Assembly (NCBI GenBank): GCA_024698345.1
Contig: JAILRH010000139.1
Location: forward strand, 1 to 40,961
Length of the DNA stretch: 40,961 nucleotides
Source of the DNA: Lachnospiraceae bacterium
GTDB lineage: Bacteria > Bacillota > Clostridia > Lachnospirales > Lachnospiraceae
Direction: 5' to 3'
Shown: positions 33,716-40,961 of the stretch, in pieces
How positions within the stretch are numbered: the first letter of the stretch is position 1
Layout: every line of letters begins with the position of its first letter
The notes under the pieces: generated by a model
Told to the model about the DNA's origin: nothing
The model's input: the letters and a program-made list of their open reading frames with translations, nothing else
Database searches by the model: none
Program-made: the position numbers and the translations under genes

Positions 33716-34561
33716 ATGAGAAAAATGAATGGGAAAAAAATGAATGGAAAAAAACTGGTAGCAACAATGTTGATGTGTTCAGTGGCAGTGAATGTGATGA
33801 CATTTAACACTGTAAATAGCATAAGCGCTGATGAAGATACTGTATTGACCAGTTCTGAAATAAAGATATTCGGATCTCAGATAAAGATGAGTACATCTAC
33901 GACAACAGTGGACAGTATTACATATAGAATGATTGGAAAAGCACCAAAAGCCGGAGAACAGATTGAGGCAGATGGTAATACATACACAGTTGAGAGAGTG
34001 GGAATGATATACGTTCTTGACGACAACAAAACAGGAAAGGCTGCAAACACAGTGCTCGGTGATGAGTATACACTCCTTGATGAGACAAGCCTTACAGGTA
34101 GCGGCTCTGCTGAATACTTTGTAGGAAAATATAAGTACAAAGGAAAGAACAGAACATATGGATACCTTGCATCAGATCAGGGAATGGTTCCTGGTTTCAA
34201 GAGTCTGGATAAAGAAGACGGGGACAAAGACAATTTATGCTACTATGTCAGAACAATGACAAACATGGATGCAATCGCTGCCAACACAATGATTCATAGG
34301 CCTTTCGTACTGTGTACAGACGGAACAATCATCTACGGCGAAGCAATTGAGAAAGTCTCAGTTGCCGAAATCGCAAGGAGCGCATATATAAGCGGAAAGA
34401 TTGGCGATAAAGTATCATTTAATTATTTGTATGATAACATTCTCCACACAGATTACATGCGAGAGTGCAATGAAAAGTACGGAAACAAGTGTTATCTTGA
34501 GAAGCCGGAAGAGTTCGGTTGGAGTCCAATCGTAAGCCCTGATGATTTGAAAAAGGAGTAA
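33716..34561 (+). CDS. exported protein, stand-alone form of a recurring 200-residue domain
   Basis: 281 residues from ATG 33716, chosen because GAGG lies five bases upstream; the ATG at 33701 has no ribosome site. Signal peptide with a Lys/Asn-rich start (MRKMNGKKMNGKK) and cleavage after about SISA. Residues from about 50 to the end match the C-terminal parts of the proteins encoded at 35039-37492 and 38250-40961: a (V/Y)G(M/T)(I/L)Y strand, a TN...AA......RP segment, then DGTIIYGEAI, an IA(R/K) helix and (Y/F)LY(D/N)N(I/V)L. No catalytic residues stand out. It has its own promoter and terminator. Function unknown. Confidence 0.8.
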   Translation: MRKMNGKKMNGKKLVATMLMCSVAVNVMTFNTVNSISADEDTVLTSSEIKIFGSQIKMSTSTTTVDSITYRMIGKAPKAGEQIEADGNTYTVERVGMIYVLDDNKTGKAANTVLGDEYTLLDETSLTGSGSAEYFVGKYKYKGKNRTYGYLASDQGMVPGFKSLDKEDGDKDNLCYYVRTMTNMDAIAANTMIHRPFVLCTDGTIIYGEAIEKVSVAEIARSAYISGKIGDKVSFNYLYDNILHTDYMRECNEKYGNKCYLEKPEEFGWSPIVSPDDLKKE

Positions 34562-34583
34562 TTATACAAAAATATAAAGAAGC

Positions 34584-34630
34584 AAATAAGTGTCATTATG
34601 TGTGGATAAACATATAATGACACTTATTTT
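34584..34630 (+). terminator. long-stem terminator
   Basis: AAATAAGTGTCATTAT (34584-34599) pairs with ATAATGACACTTATTT (34614-34629), a 16-bp stem followed by T and an AT-rich tail. Confidence 0.8.
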
Positions 34631-34683
34631 ATGTGGATAACTTAAAAATGTGAAAAAATAATGAATTATTATGTTGAAAAAAC

Positions 34684-34712
34684 TTGTAAAATAGATTGTT
34701 AAATGATAGTAT
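34684..34712 (+). promoter_or_regulatory. extended -10 promoter of the first 51-residue peptide unit
   Basis: TTGTAA (34684-34689), 17-bp spacer, TAGTAT (34707-34712) preceded by TGA. Same layout as the promoters at 29272 and 37918. Start near 34719. Confidence 0.5.
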
Positions 34713-34739
34713 AGTGTTATGTACACTCACATAAACTAT

Positions 34740-34790
34740 GCCCATTTATAGTATATGGGGCGTAAAAATTGCATTTTTATGCAATTTTTA
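34740..34790 (+). promoter_or_regulatory. leader RNA with two stem-loops, possible attenuator
   Basis: GCCCAT (34740-34745) with ATGGGGC (34755-34761, one bulge), then TAAAAATTGCAT (34763-34774) with ATGCAATTTTTA (34779-34790), a perfect 12-bp stem ending in a short T-run. It lies between the promoter and the 51-residue peptide gene. The second stem could act as a leaky terminator. Confidence 0.5.
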
Positions 34791-34822
34791 GTGAGAAAAG
34801 ATGAATGAAAGGAGTATTTAAA

Positions 34823-34978
34823 ATGAAAAAAATGTATCAGTCACCAAGTATTAAATTAGTTGAATTTGATATGAAGGGAAAGATTATGACAGACGCAGGA
34901 GATGGGGATATCATTGATAACAGCACATTACATGATTGGACAGAAACTTCTGCTGATGATGGTGATATGCCATTTTAA
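34823..34978 (+). CDS. 51-residue acidic peptide, copy 1
   Basis: 51 residues behind GAAAGGAG. Sequence features: YQSPSIKLVEFD core, IMTDAGDGDIIDN, then LHDWTE and an acidic tail ending DMPF. No signal peptide, Cys or membrane segment. A paralogue is encoded at 38021-38176, with the same length and the shared pattern Y..P.IKLV.FD..G.IMTD.GDGDI.DN..LHDW.E. Each copy lies 60-75 bases before a large exported protein gene with no terminator between, so each pair is likely one transcript. Short Firmicutes peptides with a YxxP core and an I-T element are known to me only as hypothetical proteins. It could be a peptide precursor, a chaperone-like partner or a signal. The conservation between the copies makes it a real gene. 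Confidence 0.8.
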   Translation: MKKMYQSPSIKLVEFDMKGKIMTDAGDGDIIDNSTLHDWTETSADDGDMPF

Positions 34979-35038
34979 TTGTTTGGGACTTATTATATTC
35001 GATATTAATAGGGAATTGGAATTTGAAAGGAGAAAAAC

Positions 35039-37492
35039 ATGAGGAAAGAATTTAAGAAGGCAGTGGCTGTAGTTAGTGCCTTTGCTTTAGCATTTGCAGG
35101 TATTGCTTATTCGCCATCGACTGCGACTGCTGCAACAAGTGTTCAAGGAGATTTAGATGTAGGAAATTGGCATTTATATGCTGCTAACGGCTCTTGGGGT
35201 GGCGGCGGTGTCATGAATTATGATGGAGCAGGTACATCTATTGATGATATGGAGTTAGAGATTGTATCAGCTAGTGGAAATCCGGGAGAGTGGACACTCC
35301 AAGCACATTATAAGGGCGTGTTTGCTTCGCTTGAGGCAGGGAAAAAATATGATATGTCTGTTGATGTAAAGTCTTCAAATGCGGGAAAGATTTTCTTTAA
35401 AACACAGGATTCAACAACGTGGACAGAAGATATTTCAGCAGGTTCATATACTGTTACAAAGACATTTACACGTGCTACATCTGGTACAGTAGATAATTTG
35501 GTTATGGAATTGTCAGGATTACCAAATGGTACTGTGGTTTCGTTTGATAATTTTAGCGTAAGCGAACATGACAGTTCACAGGATCCTGAAACTCCTGAGT
35601 ACACTAATATAGTAGAAACTTTAAAATGGCAAGGATGGTTTGAAGCTGAAGGTTGGGCAAGCTATTCAATTAGTGATACACATACAGGATATACATTGGA
35701 AAACAAAGGAATTGGTGCAAACTGGTATTCGATTCAGACAGCTTTAGATAATGTTCCTTTCAAAGGAAATAAGAATTATGTATGTAGATTTGATCTTACA
35801 ACAAGTTCGCCAAAGAAGTTCAAGGTTGATAACAGAACTAATGATGCGGTTATCTTTACAGAGAGAGCCGGTGGAGAATGGAAAGATAATGGCGATGGTA
35901 CTTATACATATACATATATTGGCGATTATGCTTCGGCAATTGAGTCGGATCTTAATGTTAGAGTATCACTAGGACATTTTGGTGATGATTCAGATTCGTT
36001 CCCAGCTAACGGAACAATTACAGCTACACTATCAAATTTTGTGATTATGACAGCTGAAAATTATGCGATTAATTATCCGGATGAACCTGTAGAGACAACA
36101 ACACCAAATACACAGGTAGAGACAACAACACCGGAACCACAGCAGGTAGAAACAACTACAAGTGCTAGAACTTGGACGGCTGTTGATAATAGCAATAATA
36201 AGTTGTTTTATAACTCAGATAAATCAGAGGGGATTTCAGTTGTTAATGTTCAGAAGCCGGGTTTTGCAGCAGAGGATGGTATTTATATGACTCTTCCGTC
36301 AGGAATTAGTTCAGTATCAATAAATGGTAATACAACTGGATATGCAATTCAGGGTGCAGGTGTTGTTATATATGTTTCAGCACTTACAGAAGAAATAAAT
36401 GAAATTTCTATTGAGTACGCTGAAGGAACAGGTTCTATTCTTATTAAAAACTTGGAACCATCGTCAGGAGAACAGCCAACAGAAGCTCCAACAGAAGCAG
36501 GAGAGAGGACATGGGTAGTTGTTGATAACAGTAATAATAAGTTGTTTTATAACTCAGATAAATCTTCTGCAGTTTCTGTTGTAAACGTACAGAAACCAGG
36601 TTTTGCAGATGAAGATGGTATTTATATGACACTTCCATCAGGAATTAGTTCGGTAACAGTAAATGGTAATACAACTGGATATGCAATTCAAGGTGCAGGT
36701 GTTGTAGTTTATATTTCATCATTTACACAGGAATTAAATACTGTTGTTATTGAATATGCTGACGGAACTGCAGAAATTATCATAAAGAATACAGAAGCAA
36801 CTGCAGAAATCACAACATCTCCAGATGTTAAAGTTGACGGACTTCAGATGAATGTTGATACAACAGGAGTTTCTAAAAATTCTCCTTCATTCAGAGTTAT
36901 TTTGAAATCACCAACAACAATTGATGAAAACTCAGTAGAAAGCTATGGTACATTATATGCATTAGCTTCAGAGTACGCAGGTGATGATAATGGATTTGTT
37001 AAAGGAAATACAGATGTAAAAGATCATACTGTTACAGCTACTGCAATGTGGGAAAAATCTGGTGATGCAAATCAGTACTTTACTTTAACATTTACAAATA
37101 ATGGTATTACAGCAGCAGCTATGTCAGCTGAATACATGATTAGACCATACGCTGTACTTTCAAACGAAACAGTAGTATATGGAGAGATTACAACAGTTTC
37201 ACCATTTGCAATTGCAAAGACTCTTTATGATGAAAAGATGATGTCAAATCAGGCTGATCATGAGTTCTTATATAACAATGTTCTTAATGTAGTTACAGTT
37301 GCAAATGACAAATTAGCAATTGCAACAGCAGCAAAGGATGTTTCAGATGCTGCTACAGGAAATGCAGTATACAAAGCACTTGGAGTATACAATAGAACAT
37401 ATCCAAGAACATCAGGACCAGATTTAGAATCATTTGGTGCAGATGTTGTTAGTGCGGCAGAAGCATACTACTATCCGGTAGTTGCTTACTAA
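35039..37492 (+). CDS. large exported modular protein with carbohydrate-module-like and repeated domains
   Basis: 817 residues behind GAAAGGAG. Signal peptide (MRKEFKKAVAVVSAFALAFAG...ATAA). Residues about 35-180 and 190-340 look like two CBM4/9-like beta-sandwiches (NWHLYAANGSWGGGG; EWTLQAHYKG; WQGWFEAEGWASYSI). A short ETTTP linker follows (about 350-374). Two copies of a 90-residue domain lie at about 376-466 and 489-580, sharing NNKLFYNSDKS, VVNVQKPGFA and GIYMTLPSGISSV, and related to one in the protein encoded at 32049-33527. The C-terminal part from about 600 is the recurring 200-residue domain (YGTLYALASEY, VVYGEI, EFLYNNVLN). No enzyme motif or wall anchor. Probably co-transcribed with the 51-residue peptide gene just upstream. 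Confidence 0.85.
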   Translation: MRKEFKKAVAVVSAFALAFAGIAYSPSTATAATSVQGDLDVGNWHLYAANGSWGGGGVMNYDGAGTSIDDMELEIVSASGNPGEWTLQAHYKGVFASLEAGKKYDMSVDVKSSNAGKIFFKTQDSTTWTEDISAGSYTVTKTFTRATSGTVDNLVMELSGLPNGTVVSFDNFSVSEHDSSQDPETPEYTNIVETLKWQGWFEAEGWASYSISDTHTGYTLENKGIGANWYSIQTALDNVPFKGNKNYVCRFDLTTSSPKKFKVDNRTNDAVIFTERAGGEWKDNGDGTYTYTYIGDYASAIESDLNVRVSLGHFGDDSDSFPANGTITATLSNFVIMTAENYAINYPDEPVETTTPNTQVETTTPEPQQVETTTSARTWTAVDNSNNKLFYNSDKSEGISVVNVQKPGFAAEDGIYMTLPSGISSVSINGNTTGYAIQGAGVVIYVSALTEEINEISIEYAEGTGSILIKNLEPSSGEQPTEAPTEAGERTWVVVDNSNNKLFYNSDKSSAVSVVNVQKPGFADEDGIYMTLPSGISSVTVNGNTTGYAIQGAGVVVYISSFTQELNTVVIEYADGTAEIIIKNTEATAEITTSPDVKVDGLQMNVDTTGVSKNSPSFRVILKSPTTIDENSVESYGTLYALASEYAGDDNGFVKGNTDVKDHTVTATAMWEKSGDANQYFTLTFTNNGITAAAMSAEYMIRPYAVLSNETVVYGEITTVSPFAIAKTLYDEKMMSNQADHEFLYNNVLNVVTVANDKLAIATAAKDVSDAATGNAVYKALGVYNRTYPRTSGPDLESFGADVVSAAEAYYYPVVAY

Positions 37493-37530
37493 AATTGTAT
37501 TAGATACAAATAATAAATACTCTATTATAT

Positions 37531-37569
37531 AAAAAAAGTGCGTCAGATAATTCTGGCGTGCTTTTTTTT
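37531..37569 (+). terminator. rho-independent terminator
   Basis: AAAAAAAGTGCGTCAGA pairs with TCTGGCGTGCTTTTTTT (three G-U pairs) across a TAAT loop, ending in eight T. Confidence 0.85.
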
Positions 37570-37917
37570 GTGTACATGACAAACTAAATGAAAATAGGAA
37601 TTGCAAGACGTAAAAATCGAGCAAAAGTAAGGCGATTCAATCATAAAAGAAGAAAAGCAAATGGCTTGATAACGTGTTTTACATGACTTATTTGCAGGAT
37701 GAAGCTAATTAAGTGGCATTTTGGAGTTGAAAAAATTGAAAATGTAATAAAACAGTTTCAAAAAAAATACGGATAAGAAAATGATTGATAATATGTAAAT
37801 AGAATGAATTTGAGAAAAACTCAAGAAATATAGTACGTTTGGAATTGATAAAAAATAAAGAAGAATTTTTCAGCGATAAAAGTGTTTTTATCGAATGGAT
37901 TGTGAGAAAAAGTAACA
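37570..37917. other. non-coding stretch between exported-protein units
   Basis: About 350 AT-rich bases with no supported gene. Frames that stay open on either strand lack ribosome sites. No repeat or known RNA is recognised. Confidence 0.5.
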
Positions 37918-37946
37918 TTGAAATGAAAAAAAATAAGTGATAAGAT
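37918..37946 (+). promoter_or_regulatory. extended -10 promoter of the second 51-residue peptide unit
   Basis: TTGAAA (37918-37923), 17-bp spacer, TAAGAT (37941-37946) preceded by TGA. Start near 37953, about 68 bases before the ATG at 38021. An isolated TATAAT at 37957-37962 has no -35 partner. Confidence 0.5.
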
Positions 37947-38020
37947 AAAACTAAATTATAATCTTTTAATGGATTATTGTGGGGAAAATTGGAACGGAAT
38001 ATTAGGAAAGGAGTATTGAA

Positions 38021-38176
38021 ATGAAAATGCATTATGAGACACCTAATATCAAACTGGTTAGCTTTGATAGTGTTGGAAGGATTATGACAGACGTTGGAGA
38101 TGGAGACATTGTTGACAATGGTGGTTTACACGATTGGTCAGAACCGTCTTCTCAAGATACGGACTTAGTAATCTGA
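38021..38176 (+). CDS. 51-residue acidic peptide, copy 2
   Basis: 51 residues behind GAAAGGAG, with a ribosome site region almost identical to that of copy 1. Features: YETPNIKLVSFD, IMTDVGDGDIVDN, GLHDWSE, acidic tail ending DLVI. It shares roughly 27 of 51 positions with the peptide encoded at 34823-34978, and differences fall mainly at the N-terminus and tail. It precedes the next exported protein gene by 73 bases with no terminator in between. As with copy 1, no signal peptide is present and function is unknown. Confidence 0.8.
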   Translation: MKMHYETPNIKLVSFDSVGRIMTDVGDGDIVDNGGLHDWSEPSSQDTDLVI

Positions 38177-38249
38177 CATATAACTGTTGTTTCAAGAAAA
38201 AAGGAAAGATATAAGAAAATTATAAGGAAAAAATAAGGAGGATTTTGCG

Positions 38250-40961
38250 ATGAGGAAATCTATTAAGAAAATTGCTTCAGTTGCATTAAGTATGACATTA
38301 GTGGTTAGTTCTTTAACTATTAATACTTCTGCAGTTAACGCGGGTATTACTGATGATATCGCTGATGCAACAAAAAATATTGCTTTAGGTAAGTCTATAC
38401 TATATTCACACATGCAGTCAGATGGAGCAGGTACAACTGCTGATAAGGTGACAGATGGTAGTTTGACAACAGCACATTTTGTAATAAATGATGCAAACGG
38501 CAACTGGGGAGGCGCAGGTGGACAGTCTTTTGTAACTATTGATTTGGGAGATTATTATGATGCATCAAGCATTGATGAGATTTTCATTGCCTATAAAGAT
38601 GCTGCAGATAATGATACTGTTTTAAATCACAGTTATTATATTCAGTATTCTCAGGATGGATCTGATTTTAATACTGTTGTTGCAGAGAAAACAGTAACTG
38701 CATTTAATGATAATAACTCAACTACAGATGATGTTACAGGAAATACTGGGACAATAAGATTTGTTAAGATTGTTTATCCAACAACAGCTGCTTATGGTAT
38801 GCAGTTAAGAGAAGTTGCTGTAATTGGACAGAATCCACAGACTGTATCTGTAACAAAGCCTGATGAACCTGCAGATTTTACAGCCGTATCAGAAGCTCTT
38901 GAAAGCTTCAAGATAAACATCACAGCCGGAGCAAATCAGGATGGATATACATATAATGTTTATGTTGGAAACCAGAAGGTTGGAGATGCTGTTTCAGCAG
39001 GTGTTGATTATACATATACAAATCAGCCTGTAGGAGACCAGACAATTAAGGTTACTTCTGTAAAGGATGGAATAGAGTCAGATGGTATTACAAAGACAGT
39101 TAAGATTCAGTCTATGGCAGATGGTGTAAAGACATCAGCAAACGTAGCTTATCAGAAAGATTATGTATTATCTTCAGGAGAATCTACAGAGGGTAACGGT
39201 AATTTAACAGATGGAGAATTTGATGCTTATTTAACATCTACAAAGGGTAATAATGTGGATAGTTACTATATTATCGATTTAGGTGCTGCATATAAAGCTA
39301 ATACAATCGAGGATGTAGTTATTTGGTACAGATCTACTGTTGGTGGAACATTCCCTGAAGCAACAGATACAGTTATTCAATATTCAACAGATAATGCTAC
39401 ATATACAGAAGTTGCAAGATTGACTCAGGCTACATTTAATGCGACAGTAAAAAGAGCTTCAGCACCATTCTACTGTGATATTGATGTGAGTGGTGTTACA
39501 AGTGTTGAAGCTGTTCGATATATCAAGATTGATTATCCTACAGGTGTTGCATACGGCCCACAGGTAAATGAAATAGAAGTCTTAGATAGAGATGGTGATT
39601 TGGAAGAAGCAGGTGAGGCGGTAGTTGTAAATGAACCTGCAGCAGCAACAGCAGTTGGTGGAAACTCAAAAATCACAGGTACTATTACAGCCGGAGCAAA
39701 TCAGGATGGATACACATACGTTGTGAAAGTTGACGGTGTTGTGGTAGCAACAGGTTTAGCAGCAGGAGAATATTCTGTAGGAAATATTGCAGCAGGTGAG
39801 CATACAGTAACAGTATTATCTTCGTTTGAAGGATATACTTCATCACCAATTACTGCAGGTACAGTTACTGTAGCAGAAAAACCTGATGATGAGAGTTTCA
39901 CAGTAGCTAAGGATGACTGGGTTAGATTCAATACACCGGTAGGTGTTCATGGTCAGATTTTAGATAATGATGGAAATTGTGTTTATATTTCTAAAAATGC
40001 TATTAGTGGAGCAGATGCTTTCTTTAAGACAACTGATATCTACGGTTTGTATGATGATGCTTCAAATGTTCCGTATATTCCAGCAGTTGACGCTGGACGT
40101 ACGATTACGGGAGCTACAATTTCATTTGCGGTTCTTGGTGCAAATAATGGAAATATGGCTTCAGTATGGATTAATGATACAAAGCTTGTAAGCGGAACAG
40201 AAGACGTATATTTTACAGGAGATCAGTTACATCTTTCTCAGAGATTGTTTGCACTTAATGGTACAGAAACAGAAAAAGTGACAATTGTTACAGTTAGAGG
40301 TAAAGTAGACAATACATTTGCAATTAAAGTTAAAAAACCTGAAACTCCGGAAGTTGAAGTTGCTGGATTCCAGATGAATACAAACGTTGAAGGGGTGGCT
40401 CAAAATTCACCATCATTTAGAGTTACTTCAACAGCTCCAAAGTCAGTTGACGGGGTTGCAGTTGCAACATATGGTACATTATATGGATTAGCTCTTGATT
40501 TTGAAAATGTTACAATTGATGAGAATAATTTTGTTATTGACGGTACAAACGTTCACAATCAGGTTGCAAACTTTGGACTGTATGATTTTGATGAAGATAC
40601 TAAAGGATTTACTATTACATTTACAAATAATGGAGTTACAGCAGCAGCAATGTCAGCTGATTATGTGATTAGACCTTATATAATTCTTGCAGATAATACA
40701 GTAGTTTACGGTGACATTCAGAAAACAGCTATTTACGATGTTGCAGACTATTTATATAATAGTAACCTTGTAAACGATTCAGTAAAGACATACTTATATA
40801 ACAATGTTCTTAATGTAGTTACAATTAGAGAAAATCTTTTAGATACAACTAAGATTATCGGAACTATGAAGGCAGAGTTAAATGTAACTTCTAAAGAGAG
40901 TGCTAATTATGCATTGCTTAATAATATCTACAAAGTATTAAATAGATATAATACTTTGTAT
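38250..40961 (+). CDS. large exported protein with two discoidin-like domains (runs off the window)
   Basis: Open from ATG 38250 (behind AAGGAGG) to the window end, 904 codons with no stop, so the C-terminus is missing. Signal peptide MRKSIKKIASVALSMTLVVSS. Two F5/8 type C (discoidin, CBM32-like) domains lie at about residues 48-195 and 290-450 (QSFVTIDLGDYYDASSIDE...YYIQYSQDGSDF; SYYIIDLGAAYKANTIED). Each is near an FnIII-like module that contains ITAGANQDGYTY. A further beta-rich region covers about 550-695 (KDDWVRFNTPVGVHG). From about 705 the recurring 200-residue domain begins (YGTLYGLALDF, TVVYGDI, YLYNNVLN). Probably binds carbohydrate at the cell surface. Likely co-transcribed with the second 51-residue peptide gene. 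Confidence 0.85.
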   Translation, partial: MRKSIKKIASVALSMTLVVSSLTINTSAVNAGITDDIADATKNIALGKSILYSHMQSDGAGTTADKVTDGSLTTAHFVINDANGNWGGAGGQSFVTIDLGDYYDASSIDEIFIAYKDAADNDTVLNHSYYIQYSQDGSDFNTVVAEKTVTAFNDNNSTTDDVTGNTGTIRFVKIVYPTTAAYGMQLREVAVIGQNPQTVSVTKPDEPADFTAVSEALESFKINITAGANQDGYTYNVYVGNQKVGDAVSAGVDYTYTNQPVGDQTIKVTSVKDGIESDGITKTVKIQSMADGVKTSANVAYQKDYVLSSGESTEGNGNLTDGEFDAYLTSTKGNNVDSYYIIDLGAAYKANTIEDVVIWYRSTVGGTFPEATDTVIQYSTDNATYTEVARLTQATFNATVKRASAPFYCDIDVSGVTSVEAVRYIKIDYPTGVAYGPQVNEIEVLDRDGDLEEAGEAVVVNEPAAATAVGGNSKITGTITAGANQDGYTYVVKVDGVVVATGLAAGEYSVGNIAAGEHTVTVLSSFEGYTSSPITAGTVTVAEKPDDESFTVAKDDWVRFNTPVGVHGQILDNDGNCVYISKNAISGADAFFKTTDIYGLYDDASNVPYIPAVDAGRTITGATISFAVLGANNGNMASVWINDTKLVSGTEDVYFTGDQLHLSQRLFALNGTETEKVTIVTVRGKVDNTFAIKVKKPETPEVEVAGFQMNTNVEGVAQNSPSFRVTSTAPKSVDGVAVATYGTLYGLALDFENVTIDENNFVIDGTNVHNQVANFGLYDFDEDTKGFTITFTNNGVTAAAMSADYVIRPYIILADNTVVYGDIQKTAIYDVADYLYNSNLVNDSVKTYLYNNVLNVVTIRENLLDTTKIIGTMKAELNVTSKESANYALLNNIYKVLNRYNTLY

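Noticed and set aside
37588-37686. 32-residue basic open frame on the + strand
   Set aside because: No ribosome site, right after a terminator, no promoter and no resemblance to neighbours.
37709-38032. 107-residue open frame on the - strand
   Set aside because: Phe/Leu/Asn-rich translation of AT-rich spacer, overlapping the promoter and start of the second peptide gene; no ribosome site.

Overview
The window looks like low-GC Firmicutes DNA, most probably from a gut or rumen Lachnospiraceae bacterium. The grounds are an AT-rich genome with strong AGGAGG ribosome sites, heavy AGA codon use, exported proteins with lysine-rich fibronectin-like domains and E(S/T)TTP linkers, and sugar ABC transporters that lack their own ATPase. 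Every gene I accept is on the + strand. I see no rRNA, tRNA, CRISPR array, transposase or phage gene.

Region A (1-731) is non-coding. It holds a 64-bp repeat array with inverted arms, a 35-bp repeat, a perfect 12-bp palindrome that suits a LacI-family regulator, and an extended -10 promoter.

Region B (732-21651) is a beta-1,3-glucan (laminarin-type) uptake and phosphorolysis locus. In order it encodes a lipoprotein solute-binding protein, a membrane-tethered carbohydrate-module/solute-binding fusion, a permease pair, an NHL-TPR-YIP1-like membrane protein, a DUF5696-like exported protein, a second permease pair whose first member has a long acidic cytoplasmic tail, a GH16 lipoprotein, a secreted Ig/FnIII/GH16 enzyme, a LacI-family regulator, and a large GH161/GH149-like beta-1,3-glucan phosphorylase. 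Genes are tightly packed, several with 1-14 nt overlaps. The two GH16 enzymes would cut polymer outside the cell, the transporter parts would bind and import the oligosaccharides, and the phosphorylases would split them in the cytoplasm to glucose 1-phosphate.

Region C (21687-25031) interrupts this locus with three unrecognised membrane proteins and a PD-(D/E)XK (Rpn-like) nuclease gene.

Region D (25029-28966) resumes the theme. A second copy of the 12-bp palindrome sits just upstream of a promoter driving a GH94 laminaribiose-phosphorylase-like enzyme, followed by a cytoplasmic GH17-like enzyme.

Region E (29272-40961) is a run of exported, modular, probably surface proteins, mostly in separately promoted and terminated units. 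They share domains I do not recognise: one of about 90 residues in three copies, one of about 200 residues in three proteins, and a lysine-rich C-terminal domain nearly identical in two neighbours. Two 51-residue acidic paralogous peptides each directly precede a large exported protein, forming two parallel two-gene units. The last gene runs off the window. Regions B and D are interpretable from known families; region E is the least described part.
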